Translations under genes and position numbers: made by a program | From: Streptomyces justiciae | GTDB taxonomy: Bacteria > Actinomycetota > Actinomycetes > Streptomycetales > Streptomycetaceae | DNA: 64,000 bases | Assembly: GCF_015163075.1 (NCBI RefSeq) | Contig: NZ_JADDXU010000002.1 | Location: forward strand, 186,001 to 250,000 | Reading direction: 5' to 3' | The notes under the pieces: generated by a model | What the model saw: the letters and a program-made list of their open reading frames with translations, nothing else | Told to the model about the DNA's origin: nothing | Database searches by the model: none | In this document: positions 40,981 through 49,375 of the stretch, one piece after another | Layout: each line of letters begins with the position of its first letter | How positions within the stretch are numbered: position 1 is the first letter of the stretch

Positions 40981-41714
40981 GCCTGGGGGTCGCCTTCCGT
41001 GGGGGTGTCCGTGCCCTTGCCAGGGGGACGCACGATGTCGGTGAGGGTGGTCTCGACGCGGTCGAGGTGGTGGGACATGGCCTCCACCGCGTCGTGTTCG
41101 GAACCGTCCAGCAGCGCTTCGACGATCGCCCGGTGCTCGCGGTTGGACTGCTCGCGGCGCCCGCCCAGCTCGTTGAGGAAGGCCGACTGACGCGCCAGTG
41201 CGTCCCGGATCTCCTCGATGACCCGGCGGAACACCGGATTCTGGGCGGCCTCGGCGACGGCCAGATGGAACAGTGTGTCCATCGCGACCCACGCGGTGGT
41301 GTCCGTCTCCCGCTCCATGCGGTCGAGCAGGTGCGCGAGGTGGTCGAGGTTCTCCGGGGTACGGCGCAGGGCCGCGTACCCGGCGACGGGGATCTCGACG
41401 TGCCGGCGCACCTCCAGCAGGTCGCTGGCCGCGTAGTCGCCGAAGGTGGGGTCCTCCACGGCGCTGGCGACCACGAAGGTGCCCTTGCCGGTCTTGGAGA
41501 CGGTCAGCCCCATGGTCTGCAGCGCCCGCAGGGCTTCGCGCAGCACGGGGCGACTGATCTCCAGGGTGCGGCAGAGCTCGGCCTCGGAGGGGAGCTTGTC
41601 GCCGATGGCGTAGTCACCGCGCTCGATGGCGGCGCGCAGATGCGCCAGCACCGCTTCCATGGCGCTGACGCGCCGCGGGGGCTGTCCGGCTGTCCGGCTG
41701 TCTGACAGGTTCAC
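40977..41714 (-). CDS. GntR-family regulator, FadR subfamily (FCD domain)
   Basis: A 245-residue regulator. The winged helix is at about 18-85 ([40 protein letters not shown]), and the FCD ligand domain follows, with Asp/His metal positions in [14 protein letters not shown] and [12 protein letters not shown]. It starts at GTG 41714 or, shorter by 18 residues, ATG 41660; an 8-bp tandem repeat lies between the two. Being first in the operon with the permease, it most likely represses asparagine/aspartate use until the amino acid or a derivative binds. Confidence 0.87.
   Translation of the reverse strand: MNLSDSRTAGQPPRRVSAMEAVLAHLRAAIERGDYAIGDKLPSEAELCRTLEISRPVLREALRALQTMGLTVSKTGKGTFVVASAVEDPTFGDYAASDLLEVRRHVEIPVAGYAALRRTPENLDHLAHLLDRMERETDTTAWVAMDTLFHLAVAEAAQNPVFRRVIEEIRDALARQSAFLNELGGRREQSNREHRAIVEALLDGSEHDAVEAMSHHLDRVETTLTDIVRPPGKGTDTPTEGDPQA
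41680..41703. repeat. Three tandem 8-bp repeats at the regulator's 5' end
   Basis: GGCTGTCC, GGCTGTCC, GGCTGTCT run head to tail. They lie between the two candidate starts (41714 and 41660) of the FadR-type regulator. Gain or loss of one unit would change the reading frame from the outer start but not from the inner one. Confidence 0.6.
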
Positions 41715-41772
41715 GGGAGAGATACTCCGGGCGGCGGGAGGGTGCTGTCAAGGCGCCTGAAAGGAGATTTTC

Positions 41773-41809
41773 ACGGGGCGTGTGAGGTGAATGCCCTCTC
41801 ACGCCCCGT
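41773..41809 (-). terminator. Terminator hairpin after uppP
   Basis: ACGGGGCGTG (41773-41782) pairs with CACGCCCCGT (41800-41809), and GAGG (41784-41787) with CCTC (41795-41798), one mismatch between and a 7-nt loop. It starts 10 bp after the uppP stop on the minus strand and separates it from the regulator operon. Confidence 0.75.
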
Positions 41810-41818
41810 CGGGGCCGG

Positions 41819-42655
41819 TCAGCTGTCGAGAACGCCCGTGGCCAGCAGGCCGAAGAGCAGCACGCCGACGACGATCCGGTAGATCACGAACGCGTTGAAG
41901 GAGTGCTTCGCCACGAACTTCAGCAGCCAGGCGATGGAGGCGTAGGCGACGACGAAGGAGACGGCCGTGCCGACGGCCAGCGGGGCGGCGCCCGCGCCGG
42001 TGCCGAGGGCGTCCTTGAGCTCGTAGATGCCGGCGCCGGTCAGGGCGGGAATGCCGAGGAAGAAGGAGAGGCGGGTAGCGGCCACGCGGTCCAGGTCGAG
42101 CATGAGCGCGGTGGACATGGTGGCGCCGGAGCGGGAGAAGCCGGGGAAGAGCAGGGCGAGGATCTGGGAGCTGCCGACGAGCATCGCGTCCTTGAGCGTG
42201 GTGTCGTCCTCCCCACGCTTGTGGCGGCCCATCTGATCCGCCGCCCACATCACACCGCTGCCGACGAGCAGGGAGCCGGCGACCACCCACAGCGAGGCGA
42301 GCGGCCCCTCGATGAGCGGCTTGGCGGCGAGTCCCACCGCGACGATCGGGATGGTCGCGTAGATCACCCACCAGGCGAACTTGTAGTCGTGGTGGTACCG
42401 CTCCTCCTTGTCGCGCAGTCCGCGGAACCAGGCGGAGACGATCCGCACGATGTCCTTGCGGAAGTACACGAGCACCGCGGCGATCGCGCCGACCTGGATG
42501 ACGGCCGAGAACCCGACGACGGCGTCGTCGTCGACGGGGATGTTCATGAGCCCCTCGGTGATCTTCAGATGACCGGTGGAGGAGACGGGCAGGAACTCGG
42601 TCACCCCCTCGACGGCTCCGAGGACGACGGCCTGACCGACGCTGATGACGCTCAT
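41819..42655 (-). CDS. uppP: Undecaprenyl-diphosphate phosphatase
   Basis: A 278-residue, eight-helix membrane phosphatase that recycles the cell-wall lipid carrier and gives bacitracin tolerance. Both active-site motifs are exact: EGVTEFLPVSSTGH (residues 15-28) and PGFSRSGAT. ATG 42655. It follows the crcB cluster by 48 nt on the same strand, but no functional link is evident. Confidence 0.95.
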   Translation of the reverse strand: MSVISVGQAVVLGAVEGVTEFLPVSSTGHLKITEGLMNIPVDDDAVVGFSAVIQVGAIAAVLVYFRKDIVRIVSAWFRGLRDKEERYHHDYKFAWWVIYATIPIVAVGLAAKPLIEGPLASLWVVAGSLLVGSGVMWAADQMGRHKRGEDDTTLKDAMLVGSSQILALLFPGFSRSGATMSTALMLDLDRVAATRLSFFLGIPALTGAGIYELKDALGTGAGAAPLAVGTAVSFVVAYASIAWLLKFVAKHSFNAFVIYRIVVGVLLFGLLATGVLDS

Positions 42656-42703
42656 GGGATCCAGTTCTTCCGGCGGGGAGGACGAGACAAGGCGGGCACA
42701 GTT

Positions 42704-43057
42704 TTACACCGCCTGGGCAAGCTCCACGCCCACGTAAGCCGCCCCCAGACCGGCGACCAGACTCGCGCCGACATTGGCGAGGGCGTACAGCCCCGCCCCG
42801 GTCTCGGCCAGCCGCAGGGTCTCGTACGAGAAGGTCGAGTACGTCGTCAGCGCCCCGCACAGTCCCGTGCCGAGCAGCAGCTGCACGTGCGCCCCCGCCG
42901 CTCCGGTGATCAGGCCCAGCAGCAGACAGCCGGTGACGTTGACGGCGAAGGTGCCCCAGGGGAAGACCGAGTCGTGGCGGGACTGGACCGCGCGGTCGGT
43001 GAGATAGCGCAGCGGGGCGCCGACCATGGCACCCGCGACGACCAGCAGCCAGTTCAC
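42704..43057 (-). CDS. crcB: Fluoride ion channel CrcB/FluC (second subunit)
   Basis: A 117-residue, four-helix fluoride exporter. Signatures are [30 protein letters not shown] and the TTYSTFSYE loop lining the pore. The start overlaps the DUF190 stop (ATGA at 43057). Two different CrcB proteins in one operon suggest a heterodimeric channel, as in many Gram-positive bacteria. Confidence 0.93.
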   Translation of the reverse strand: MNWLLVVAGAMVGAPLRYLTDRAVQSRHDSVFPWGTFAVNVTGCLLLGLITGAAGAHVQLLLGTGLCGALTTYSTFSYETLRLAETGAGLYALANVGASLVAGLGAAYVGVELAQAV

Positions 43058-43452
43058 AACGACCTCTTACCCTTCGTGCCCGTTTTGCCGGATTCTGGGC
43101 CCGGGTCGGCGCCGGCGTCGCGGCCGACGTACCGGATGACCTCGCAGTCGTCGAGGATGACCAGGCCCTCGGTGACGAGTTCGTCGAGCTGGGGCAGGAA
43201 GGCGCGGACCCGGTCCTCGGTGTCGACGATGACGACCGCGACGGGCAGGTCCTCGCTCAGGGACAGCAGCCGCGAGGTGTGGATCAGGGACGAGGCGCCG
43301 AAGCCCTCGATGCCGCGGAAGACGCTGGCGCCCGCGAGGCCCGCGGTGTGGGCGCGGTGCACGATCTCGCTGTAGAGGGGCTTGCGGTGCCAGGTGTCGT
43401 TCTCGCCGACGAACACGGTCACACGCAGGGCACTTCCGGTCAGCCTCGTCAT
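43054..43452 (-). CDS. DUF190 protein (PII-like) between two crcB genes
   Basis: A 132-residue protein of the DUF190 family, with the core [43 protein letters not shown] in parts, a fold resembling PII signal proteins. The last 18 residues are charged and low in complexity ([12 protein letters not shown]). It overlaps both neighbours by 4 nt (ATGA each side), so it is made together with the two channel subunits and may sense or regulate fluoride export. Confidence 0.88.
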   Translation of the reverse strand: MTRLTGSALRVTVFVGENDTWHRKPLYSEIVHRAHTAGLAGASVFRGIEGFGASSLIHTSRLLSLSEDLPVAVVIVDTEDRVRAFLPQLDELVTEGLVILDDCEVIRYVGRDAGADPGPESGKTGTKGKRSL

Positions 43453-43907
43453 GGCTGCCTCCGCTTCAGGACGCGGCGGGTGGCGGTCGCGGCGAGCCAC
43501 ACCGCGGTGAGGGCCGCGAGGAGGGTCGCGGCGAGGTAGGCCAGCCCCGTGCCGGGGTGGCCGGAGTCGACCAGTTTCCGGATGTCGACGGCGTACGTGG
43601 AGAAGGTCGTGAAGCCGCCGAGGACGCCGGTGCCGAAGAACGGGCGGACCAGCTTGCGGGCGGCCCATATGTCGGTGATGACGACCATGAACACGCCTAT
43701 GACCGCGCAGCCGATCACATTGGTCCAGAAGGTCGCCCAGGGGAACCCGCCCGGCTGGTGGGGCCACCACAGGGAGAGCGCGTAGCGGGCCGTGGCGCCG
43801 AGGGCGCCGCCGAGCGCGACCACGGCCACGACGGACGCCTGGCCGCGCAGCACCGGCGGTCGTCGCGGGGTGGGAACGCGGAGGCTGTCGGTCTCCGGGG
43901 CTGTCAT
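43449..43907 (-). CDS. crcB: Fluoride ion channel CrcB/FluC (first subunit)
   Basis: A 152-residue CrcB protein with a 30-residue cytoplasmic extension before the channel fold ([40 protein letters not shown]). ATG 43907 was chosen because the preceding in-frame start at 43952 adds unconserved residues. It is first in the crcB-DUF190-crcB operon. No fluoride riboswitch consensus was found in the 61-bp upstream gap. Confidence 0.92.
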   Translation of the reverse strand: MTAPETDSLRVPTPRRPPVLRGQASVVAVVALGGALGATARYALSLWWPHQPGGFPWATFWTNVIGCAVIGVFMVVITDIWAARKLVRPFFGTGVLGGFTTFSTYAVDIRKLVDSGHPGTGLAYLAATLLAALTAVWLAATATRRVLKRRQP

Positions 43908-43968
43908 GGTCGTACGTCTCCCTGCCTGGCCGGCCTGATCATGGCCGGTCAACAGGGTAACGCCGGGG

Positions 43969-44931
43969 TCACTTACCGCTGGGCGGCTCGCACAGGGCGA
44001 TGCCCCGCTCCCAGAGGCTGCCCAGGACCAGGTGGCCGGCCGCCTCGCAGACGCTGGTGACCATGCGGAAGCCGGAGTGGCGGCGGGCGAGGTGGTGGAC
44101 GATCCCGCCGTGTTCGTCGACGGCGAGGACGCCGATCGTGCCGGAGGGGCGGAAAGGGGCGTGGACCGCCAGGCGGGCGGCGGAGCGGCGGGCGGCCGGG
44201 CCGGCGCGGTGCAGGAGGTCGAGCGGGGGGACGCGGGGGCCGGCCAGGGAGACCCAGATCGGTCCGTCGGGGCCGGCGCGCCAGAGGTTGTCGGGCATAC
44301 CGGGGAGGTTCTCGGCGAAGGGTTCGGTGCGCCCCGCGTGCGGTCCGGTGAGCCAGTGGCGGGTGAGGCGGCGGGCGCCGGTCTCGGCGACGACGAGAAA
44401 CGATTCGTCGGCGCTCAGGGCCAGTCCGTTGGCGAACTGGAGTCCCTCCGCGAGGACTTCGGGCCTTTCGCTGCCGGGCCCGAGGCGCAGCAGCCGGCCC
44501 GTGGCGGTGTGCTCGACGATGTCGCCGATCCACTGGTCGAGGGGGTAGCGGCGGCTGGAGACGGTGAAGCAGATGCTGCCGTCGGACAGGGCGACGGTGT
44601 TGCTGCAGAACCGCAGCCGCTCCCCCGCCACCGAGTCGGCGAGGATGCGTACGAGGCCGTCGGTGAGGTCGACGCGGAGCAGGCCGAGTTCGGCGTCGCA
44701 CACCAACAGGTCGTCGTCGGCGAGGAGTTCGAGGCCGAGCGGCCTGCCGCCGGTCTCGGCGAGCACCTCGACGCGGGTCGTGGCCGGATCGGCGAGGCCG
44801 TCCAGGCGCAGGATGCGGCCGTCCGCCACACCGGTCAGCACGCGGCCCCGGCTGTCGGCGACGACGTCCTCGGGGCCCTGGCCGCCGATGGCGACGTACC
44901 GGTGCGGGACCAGCTTCTGTGCACGCTCCAC
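43969..44931 (-). CDS. SMP-30 / strictosidine-synthase-like beta-propeller protein
   Basis: A 320-residue six-bladed beta-propeller. Family landmarks are [22 protein letters not shown] in parts, [53 protein letters not shown] and the metal-site Asn in GMPDNLW. Such enzymes are lactonases or phosphotriesterase-like hydrolases; the substrate is unknown. There is no signal peptide. It follows the ArsR gene by 29 nt, so the two may be cotranscribed. Confidence 0.85.
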   Translation of the reverse strand: MERAQKLVPHRYVAIGGQGPEDVVADSRGRVLTGVADGRILRLDGLADPATTRVEVLAETGGRPLGLELLADDDLLVCDAELGLLRVDLTDGLVRILADSVAGERLRFCSNTVALSDGSICFTVSSRRYPLDQWIGDIVEHTATGRLLRLGPGSERPEVLAEGLQFANGLALSADESFLVVAETGARRLTRHWLTGPHAGRTEPFAENLPGMPDNLWRAGPDGPIWVSLAGPRVPPLDLLHRAGPAARRSAARLAVHAPFRPSGTIGVLAVDEHGGIVHHLARRHSGFRMVTSVCEAAGHLVLGSLWERGIALCEPPSGK

Positions 44932-44960
44932 GAACTACCGCCTCTCTCGCGCTGCTCTGT

Positions 44961-45248
44961 CTACCAGCCTTTCTCGAACATGCGGGCCACCTCGGCTATC
45001 CGCACCTCGTCGCGCCGGTAGTAGACCCGGCGGCGGATCCGCTTGGTGCGCAGCAGGCCGATGTCGGCGAGCAACTCCAGGTGGGTGTCGGCGACTTGGC
45101 GGCGCACGCCGAGTTTGGCGGCGACGGCCTCCGCGGTGACGCCGTCCTCGGCCGGGCAGCCGTGGTGCCGGCCCGGGAAGTGCGCGACCGGGTCCTTCAG
45201 CCACTCCAGGATGTCCAGCCGCCGCTGACTGACGGGAGTCCTCAGCAT
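44961..45248 (-). CDS. ArsR-family winged-helix regulator
   Basis: A 95-residue regulator: SQRRLDILEWLKDP, AEAVAAKLGVRRQVADTHLELLADIGLLRTKRIRRRVYYRRDEV in parts, ending FEKGW. It has a short Cys-His insert (RHHGCPAED) near the middle that may or may not bind metal; the classical CxC of ArsR/SmtB is absent. GGAGGGGG precedes ATG 45248. It may control the lactonase gene that follows. Confidence 0.82.
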   Translation of the reverse strand: MLRTPVSQRRLDILEWLKDPVAHFPGRHHGCPAEDGVTAEAVAAKLGVRRQVADTHLELLADIGLLRTKRIRRRVYYRRDEVRIAEVARMFEKGW

Positions 45249-45390
45249 GTCGTCCCCCTCCGTTCGACCTCCTCGTACCGCGTGTTCCCACTGTCCCGCA
45301 GTCGACGCCGTCATGGATGGACTTCTCACACCTTGTCCGGTACCGAACGCACTTGCGAGAAAAGGCAGTTCGGAACTCACACAGCACAAC

Positions 45391-45428
45391 ACAGGGGCCC
45401 GGCCGCGTCTGCGCGGCCGGGCCCCTGT
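45391..45428 (-). terminator. Strong terminator after the GH53 gene
   Basis: ACAGGGGCCCGGCCGCG (45391-45407), loop TCTG, CGCGGCCGGGCCCCTGT (45412-45428): a 17-bp perfect stem beginning 12 bp after the galactanase stop. The rest of the 191-bp gap (45249-45439) holds the ArsR promoter region. Confidence 0.88.
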
Positions 45429-45439
45429 CGTACGGGGGA

Positions 45440-46999
45440 CTACCGGTGGCTGAACCACGCCATCGCGGGCTGCGCCTTGTTGTCGTAGTCGAACAGGGCC
45501 TGGTTCTCCCAGCCGTTGCCGGAGGAGGAGTCGGTCGGGTCCCAGCCGTTGCCGGTGACCGCGGTCCAGGTCGACTCCCAGTAGAAGACGCCGAGGCCAC
45601 GGCCGTTGGGGACGGCCTCCACGATGCTGGCGACGTCGTTCATCCAGCGGGTCTGGCCGGCGGTGGTGGCGGGGTAGCCGGAGACCAGCTCGCTGGAGAG
45701 GTCGATGATGTTCTCGTAGGAGTCGTCGCTGTCGAGACGGAAGGGGTAGGCCGTCTCGGCGACGAAGACCGGCTTGCCGTAGCGGGAGGCCGCGTCGTCC
45801 AGGGTCGTCTGGAAGTCGTAGAGCGAGCCGTGCCAGTAGCCGTAGTAGGACAGGCCGATGACGTCGAAGTTGACGCCGTTGGCGACCGCGTTGTCGAACC
45901 ACCAGCGGGTGCCGGTCAGGTCGCCGCCCTTGGCGAGGTGCAGCGCCACCTGGGTGGAGGAGCTGACCGCCTTGACCGCGCTGTAGCCGGAGTTGAGCAG
46001 CCCGGCGAGCTGCGACCAGTTGTCGGTGGAGCCCGCGGACCACAGCATGCCGCCGTTGATCTCGTTGCCCACCTGGACCATGTCGGCCGTGGTGCCCTGC
46101 GCCTTCAGCGCGTTGAGGACGTCGTAGGTGTGGTTGTAGACGTCCGTCTTCAACTGGCTGTAGCTGTGGCCCGACCAGGCGGACGGCACGGTCTGGGCGC
46201 CCGGGTCGGCCCAGGTGTCTGAGTAGTGGAAGTCGACCAGCAGCTTCATGCCCTGCGCCTTGATGCGCTTGGCCATCGCCAGGACCTGGGTCTTGCCGTT
46301 GTAGCCGTCGGCCGCGTTGACCCAGACCTTGACGCGCGCGTAGTTCTGTCCGGCGGACTTGAGGATGGCGAGCGCGTCTCCGGTGGTGCCGGAGCTGGTC
46401 TTGTAGATGCCGCCCTTGGCCTCGCTCTTGGCGAGGGAGGAGACGTCTGAACCCTTGATCGACGTACTGGACGTACCGGACGCGAAGGTCAGGTCGTCAA
46501 CATTGATCCAGTTGCCGGCGTTCGCGTCACTGTTGATGCTGATCGTGCACTGGTTGTTGGTCACGTTGACCGGCACGACGATGTGGAGCCAGCCGCTCGG
46601 GGAGACCGGCAGGTCGGTGCGCTGGTCGGTGCCGCCGCAGTTCTTCAGGGCTATGTAGGCGGAGTTCTGGCCGCCGCCGGAGCGGACCCACGCGGTGAGC
46701 TTGTAGTTCCCGTTGGTCAGCCCGGACAGGTACTGGTAGGTCTCCACCTTGTAGGCGGAGGACGAGTAGTGGGTGAGGCGGTAACTGCCGCCGTGGCCGC
46801 CGGACTCGGTGTAGGAGGCGGCGGTCGTGCCGTACTCGGACCAGCCGGTGGGGGCCGCCACGCCCGCGCCGTCGGACTCGAACCCGCCGTTGGTCAGCGT
46901 GCTCGCCGCCTGGGCGGTCTGTGCGGGCAGGGCGGTGAGGGCGAGCCCCGCGGTGAGCGGGAGGAGCAGGGCTCGCAGGGTGCGTCTGGGATGGAACAT
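45440..46999 (-). CDS. Secreted GH53 arabinogalactan endo-beta-1,4-galactanase with N-terminal CBM
   Basis: A 519-residue exported glycoside hydrolase (ganB counterpart). Signal peptide: FHPRRTLRALLLPLTAGLAL, cut near AQAA. Residues about 35-170 form a beta-sandwich carbohydrate-binding module (TLTNGGFESDGAG start, WINVDDLTF end), likely galactan-binding CBM61-type. The GH53 domain follows with acid/base Glu in VQVGNEINGGMLW and nucleophile Glu in VFVAETAYPF. It cuts beta-1,4-galactan outside the cell. ATG 46999 fits the signal best; 47023 would add eight residues. Confidence 0.92.
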   Translation of the reverse strand: MFHPRRTLRALLLPLTAGLALTALPAQTAQAASTLTNGGFESDGAGVAAPTGWSEYGTTAASYTESGGHGGSYRLTHYSSSAYKVETYQYLSGLTNGNYKLTAWVRSGGGQNSAYIALKNCGGTDQRTDLPVSPSGWLHIVVPVNVTNNQCTISINSDANAGNWINVDDLTFASGTSSTSIKGSDVSSLAKSEAKGGIYKTSSGTTGDALAILKSAGQNYARVKVWVNAADGYNGKTQVLAMAKRIKAQGMKLLVDFHYSDTWADPGAQTVPSAWSGHSYSQLKTDVYNHTYDVLNALKAQGTTADMVQVGNEINGGMLWSAGSTDNWSQLAGLLNSGYSAVKAVSSSTQVALHLAKGGDLTGTRWWFDNAVANGVNFDVIGLSYYGYWHGSLYDFQTTLDDAASRYGKPVFVAETAYPFRLDSDDSYENIIDLSSELVSGYPATTAGQTRWMNDVASIVEAVPNGRGLGVFYWESTWTAVTGNGWDPTDSSSGNGWENQALFDYDNKAQPAMAWFSHR

Positions 47000-47061
47000 C
47001 TTCGTCCGTCGTCCCTTCGACATATGGGGTTGGGGGTGCCTTCGCCGGGGCGACGAAGGGG

Positions 47062-47101
47062 CCCCTCCACCCGCGGCTCGCGGCTCGCACGGGCGGAGGG
47101 G
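47062..47101 (-). terminator. Hairpin between GH42 and GH53 genes
   Basis: CCCCTCCACCCG (47062-47073) pairs with CGGGCGGAGGGG (47090-47101) with one internal mismatch around a 16-nt loop, 27 bp after the GH42 stop on the minus strand. It may end the message or lower GH53 expression relative to GH42. Confidence 0.6.
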
Positions 47102-47128
47102 AGTCGATGGGGCCCCAGGGGCCCGCGC

Positions 47129-49150
47129 TCAGCCGTCGAGTCGTACGACCCGCACGGCGCCCGCCGGGACCTCGAGGCGGCCCGCGGCGCGTTCACCGGT
47201 CAGCAGCTCGGTGCCGGAGACCTCCAGCGGCACCTTGGCGTCCGCCCCGGTGTGGTTGATCGCGAAGACGTACGTGCCCGTCTCGCCGGTGCGGCGCACC
47301 ACTTCGACGTCGCGGGGCAGGTCGGCGCGCGGCGCGATCCGGGCGTCCTCGGTGGCCCAGCCCAGCAGGGCGTCGAGGCCCTCGGCGCCGAGGCGGGTGG
47401 AGACGTACCAGGCGGAGCCCTGGCCGTAGCGGTGCCGGGTGACAGCCGGGTGGCCGGCGGTGAGGCCGTCGGCGTAGGTCCAGACGGTCTCGGCGCCGCG
47501 GGGGACGACGAACTCCGTCCAGACGTCGCCGCTGAGCTCGGAGCCGTCGGGGCCGGTGAGCCGCACCGACTGGTCCTTCAGCAGCGGCGAGAACTCCTCG
47601 ATCGTCAGGCCGAGGACGTCGCGCAGCGGGCCGGGGTAGGCGCCCTCGTGCACGGCGTCGTGCTCGTCGACGATGCCGGAGAAGTACGACACGACGAGGG
47701 TGCCGCCGTTCTCGACGTACTCCCGGACGTTGTTCCCGGCCGCCTCGGTCATCAGGTAGAGGGCCGGTACGACGACAAGGGGATACCTCGACAAGTCGGC
47801 TTCGGGGTGGGCGAAGTCGACCGTGAGGTGGCGGTCGTAGAGCGTCTCGTAGAAGGCGTCGGCGCGTTCGCGGGCGTCGTGGTCCTCGCTGGGGCGCCAG
47901 TCCAGGCTCTGCGCCCACCAGGAGTGCCAGTCCCACAGGACGGCGACGTCGGCCTCGGTGCGGGTGCCGCGGATCGTGCTCAACGAGTCGAGGGAGGCGC
48001 CGAGTTCGACGACCTCGCGCCACACGCGCGTGTCGGTGCCGCCGTGCGGGAGCATCGAGGAGTGGAACTTCTCGGCGCCGCGCCGGGACTGGCGCCACTG
48101 GAAGAACATGGCTCCCTCGGAGCCGCGGGCCACGTGGGCGAGGGAGTTGCGGGCCATCTGGCCGGGTGCCTTGGCGGGGTTGCGGGCCTGCCAGTTGACG
48201 CCCGAGGTGGAGTGCTCCAGGAGGATCCAGTGCGCTCCCCCGGCGACCGAGCGGGTGAGGTCGGCGGCCATCGCGAGGTTGACGTGGGTGCGGCGGCCGT
48301 CGGTGATCAGGTAGTGGTCGTTGGTGACGATGTCGACCTCGCGGCCCCAGGCCCAGTAGTCGACGGAGTCGCACTGGCTGAGGGCGGTCATGAAGTTGGT
48401 CGTCACCGGGATGCCGGGGGCGAGGCGGTGCAGGATGTCCCGCTCCATACGGAAGTTCTCGCGCATGGTGGCGTCGGCGAAGCGCTTGTAGTCCAGTGCC
48501 TGGGCCGGGTTGCCGACGGTGGGGCTCAGGCGCGGCGGGTTGATGTCCTCGAAACCGCCGTAGCGCTGGCCCCAGAACGCCGTGCCCCAGGCCTCGTTGA
48601 CGGCGTCGACCGTGCCGTACGTCGACTCCAGCCAGCGGCGGAAGTGGGCGGCGCAGGAGTCGCAGTAGCAGGCCGAGACGGGGACGCCGTACTCGTTGTG
48701 GACGTGCCACATCGCGAGCGCCGGGTGGTCGGCGTACCGCTCGGCGAGCCGGGTGGTGATGTTCGCGGCGGCGGCGCGGTAGTCGGCGTTGCTGTGGCAG
48801 ATCGCGCCCCGGGAGCCGAACTCGTAGCGCACGCCCTCCGCGGTCACCGGCAGCGCGTCGGGGTGGGCCCGGTAGAACCAGACCGGGGGCACCACGGTGG
48901 GGGTGCCGAGGTCGACGCGGATGCCGTTCTCGTGCAGCAGATCGAACAGGCGATCGAGCCAGCCGAAGTCGTACACCCCGGGTGAGGGCTCCAGGAGCGC
49001 CCAGGAGAAAATTCCGGCACTCACCATGGTGACGCCGGCCTCGCGCATCAGGCGGACGTCCTCCTGCCAGACGCTTTCCGGCCACTGCTCGGGGTTGTAG
49101 TCCCCACCGAAGGCGAGCCTGGCGAGGCCCTTGGGGCTGGTCTCCGGCAT
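47129..49150 (-). CDS. GH42 beta-galactosidase (intracellular)
   Basis: A 673-residue beta-galactosidase (ganA counterpart) that hydrolyses imported galacto-oligosaccharides. The barrel starts FGGDYNPEQWP; acid/base Glu153 is in WHVHNEYG and nucleophile Glu312 in ILLEHSTSG. The structural zinc Cys cluster is intact (Cys118, Cys161, Cys163, Cys166). Trimerisation and C-terminal beta domains follow. There is no signal peptide. ATG 49150 is preceded by GGGAGAG, within a 16-bp block repeated in front of the divergent binding-protein gene. Confidence 0.94.
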   Translation of the reverse strand: MPETSPKGLARLAFGGDYNPEQWPESVWQEDVRLMREAGVTMVSAGIFSWALLEPSPGVYDFGWLDRLFDLLHENGIRVDLGTPTVVPPVWFYRAHPDALPVTAEGVRYEFGSRGAICHSNADYRAAAANITTRLAERYADHPALAMWHVHNEYGVPVSACYCDSCAAHFRRWLESTYGTVDAVNEAWGTAFWGQRYGGFEDINPPRLSPTVGNPAQALDYKRFADATMRENFRMERDILHRLAPGIPVTTNFMTALSQCDSVDYWAWGREVDIVTNDHYLITDGRRTHVNLAMAADLTRSVAGGAHWILLEHSTSGVNWQARNPAKAPGQMARNSLAHVARGSEGAMFFQWRQSRRGAEKFHSSMLPHGGTDTRVWREVVELGASLDSLSTIRGTRTEADVAVLWDWHSWWAQSLDWRPSEDHDARERADAFYETLYDRHLTVDFAHPEADLSRYPLVVVPALYLMTEAAGNNVREYVENGGTLVVSYFSGIVDEHDAVHEGAYPGPLRDVLGLTIEEFSPLLKDQSVRLTGPDGSELSGDVWTEFVVPRGAETVWTYADGLTAGHPAVTRHRYGQGSAWYVSTRLGAEGLDALLGWATEDARIAPRADLPRDVEVVRRTGETGTYVFAINHTGADAKVPLEVSGTELLTGERAAGRLEVPAGAVRVVRLDG

Positions 49151-49375
49151 GGATCTCTCCCGTTAAATCGATCATTTGGGAACGTGCACACACTTGATCA
49201 GTGGTGCGAGCCCAACATAACCGCACAGCAACAACCATTGACAAGTGTCCGGGATGTTTCTCTACTGTGAACGCTCACAGAAGCACCGCGAGCGAGCCGA
49301 AGGGGCGCGCCGCGAAAAAGAAGGTGCAGGTTCTCGCACCAGGCGGGAACCCAGGTCAGGGGAGAGATCCATGCC
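49146..49375. repeat. 16-bp inverted repeat forming both divergent start regions
   Basis: GGGAGAGATCCATGCC covers ribosome site, ATG and second codon of the GH42 gene on the minus strand (49161-49146) and the identical 16 bases do the same for the binding-protein gene on the plus strand (49360-49375). The two arms enclose the divergent promoter region of the galactan locus. Confidence 0.8.
49238..49280 (+). promoter_or_regulatory. Galactan operon promoter with LacI-type operator
   Basis: TTGACA (49238-49243) is followed after 17 bp by TCTACT (49261-49266), a workable -10. Overlapping and just downstream, CTGTGAACGCTCACAG (49265-49280) is a 16-bp near-perfect palindrome with a central CG, as bound by LacI/GalR regulators. 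A repressor here would block initiation of the binding-protein/permease/LacI operon and could also reach the divergent GH42 gene. Confidence 0.7.

Noticed and set aside
43908..43968. Fluoride riboswitch before crcB
   Set aside because: The short gap does not show the conserved crcB-motif sequence or pseudoknot elements that I could recognise.
47038..47128. Second LacI operator in front of the GH53 gene
   Set aside because: No CTGTGAACGCTCACAG-like palindrome was found there; the inverted repeat present looks like a terminator stem.
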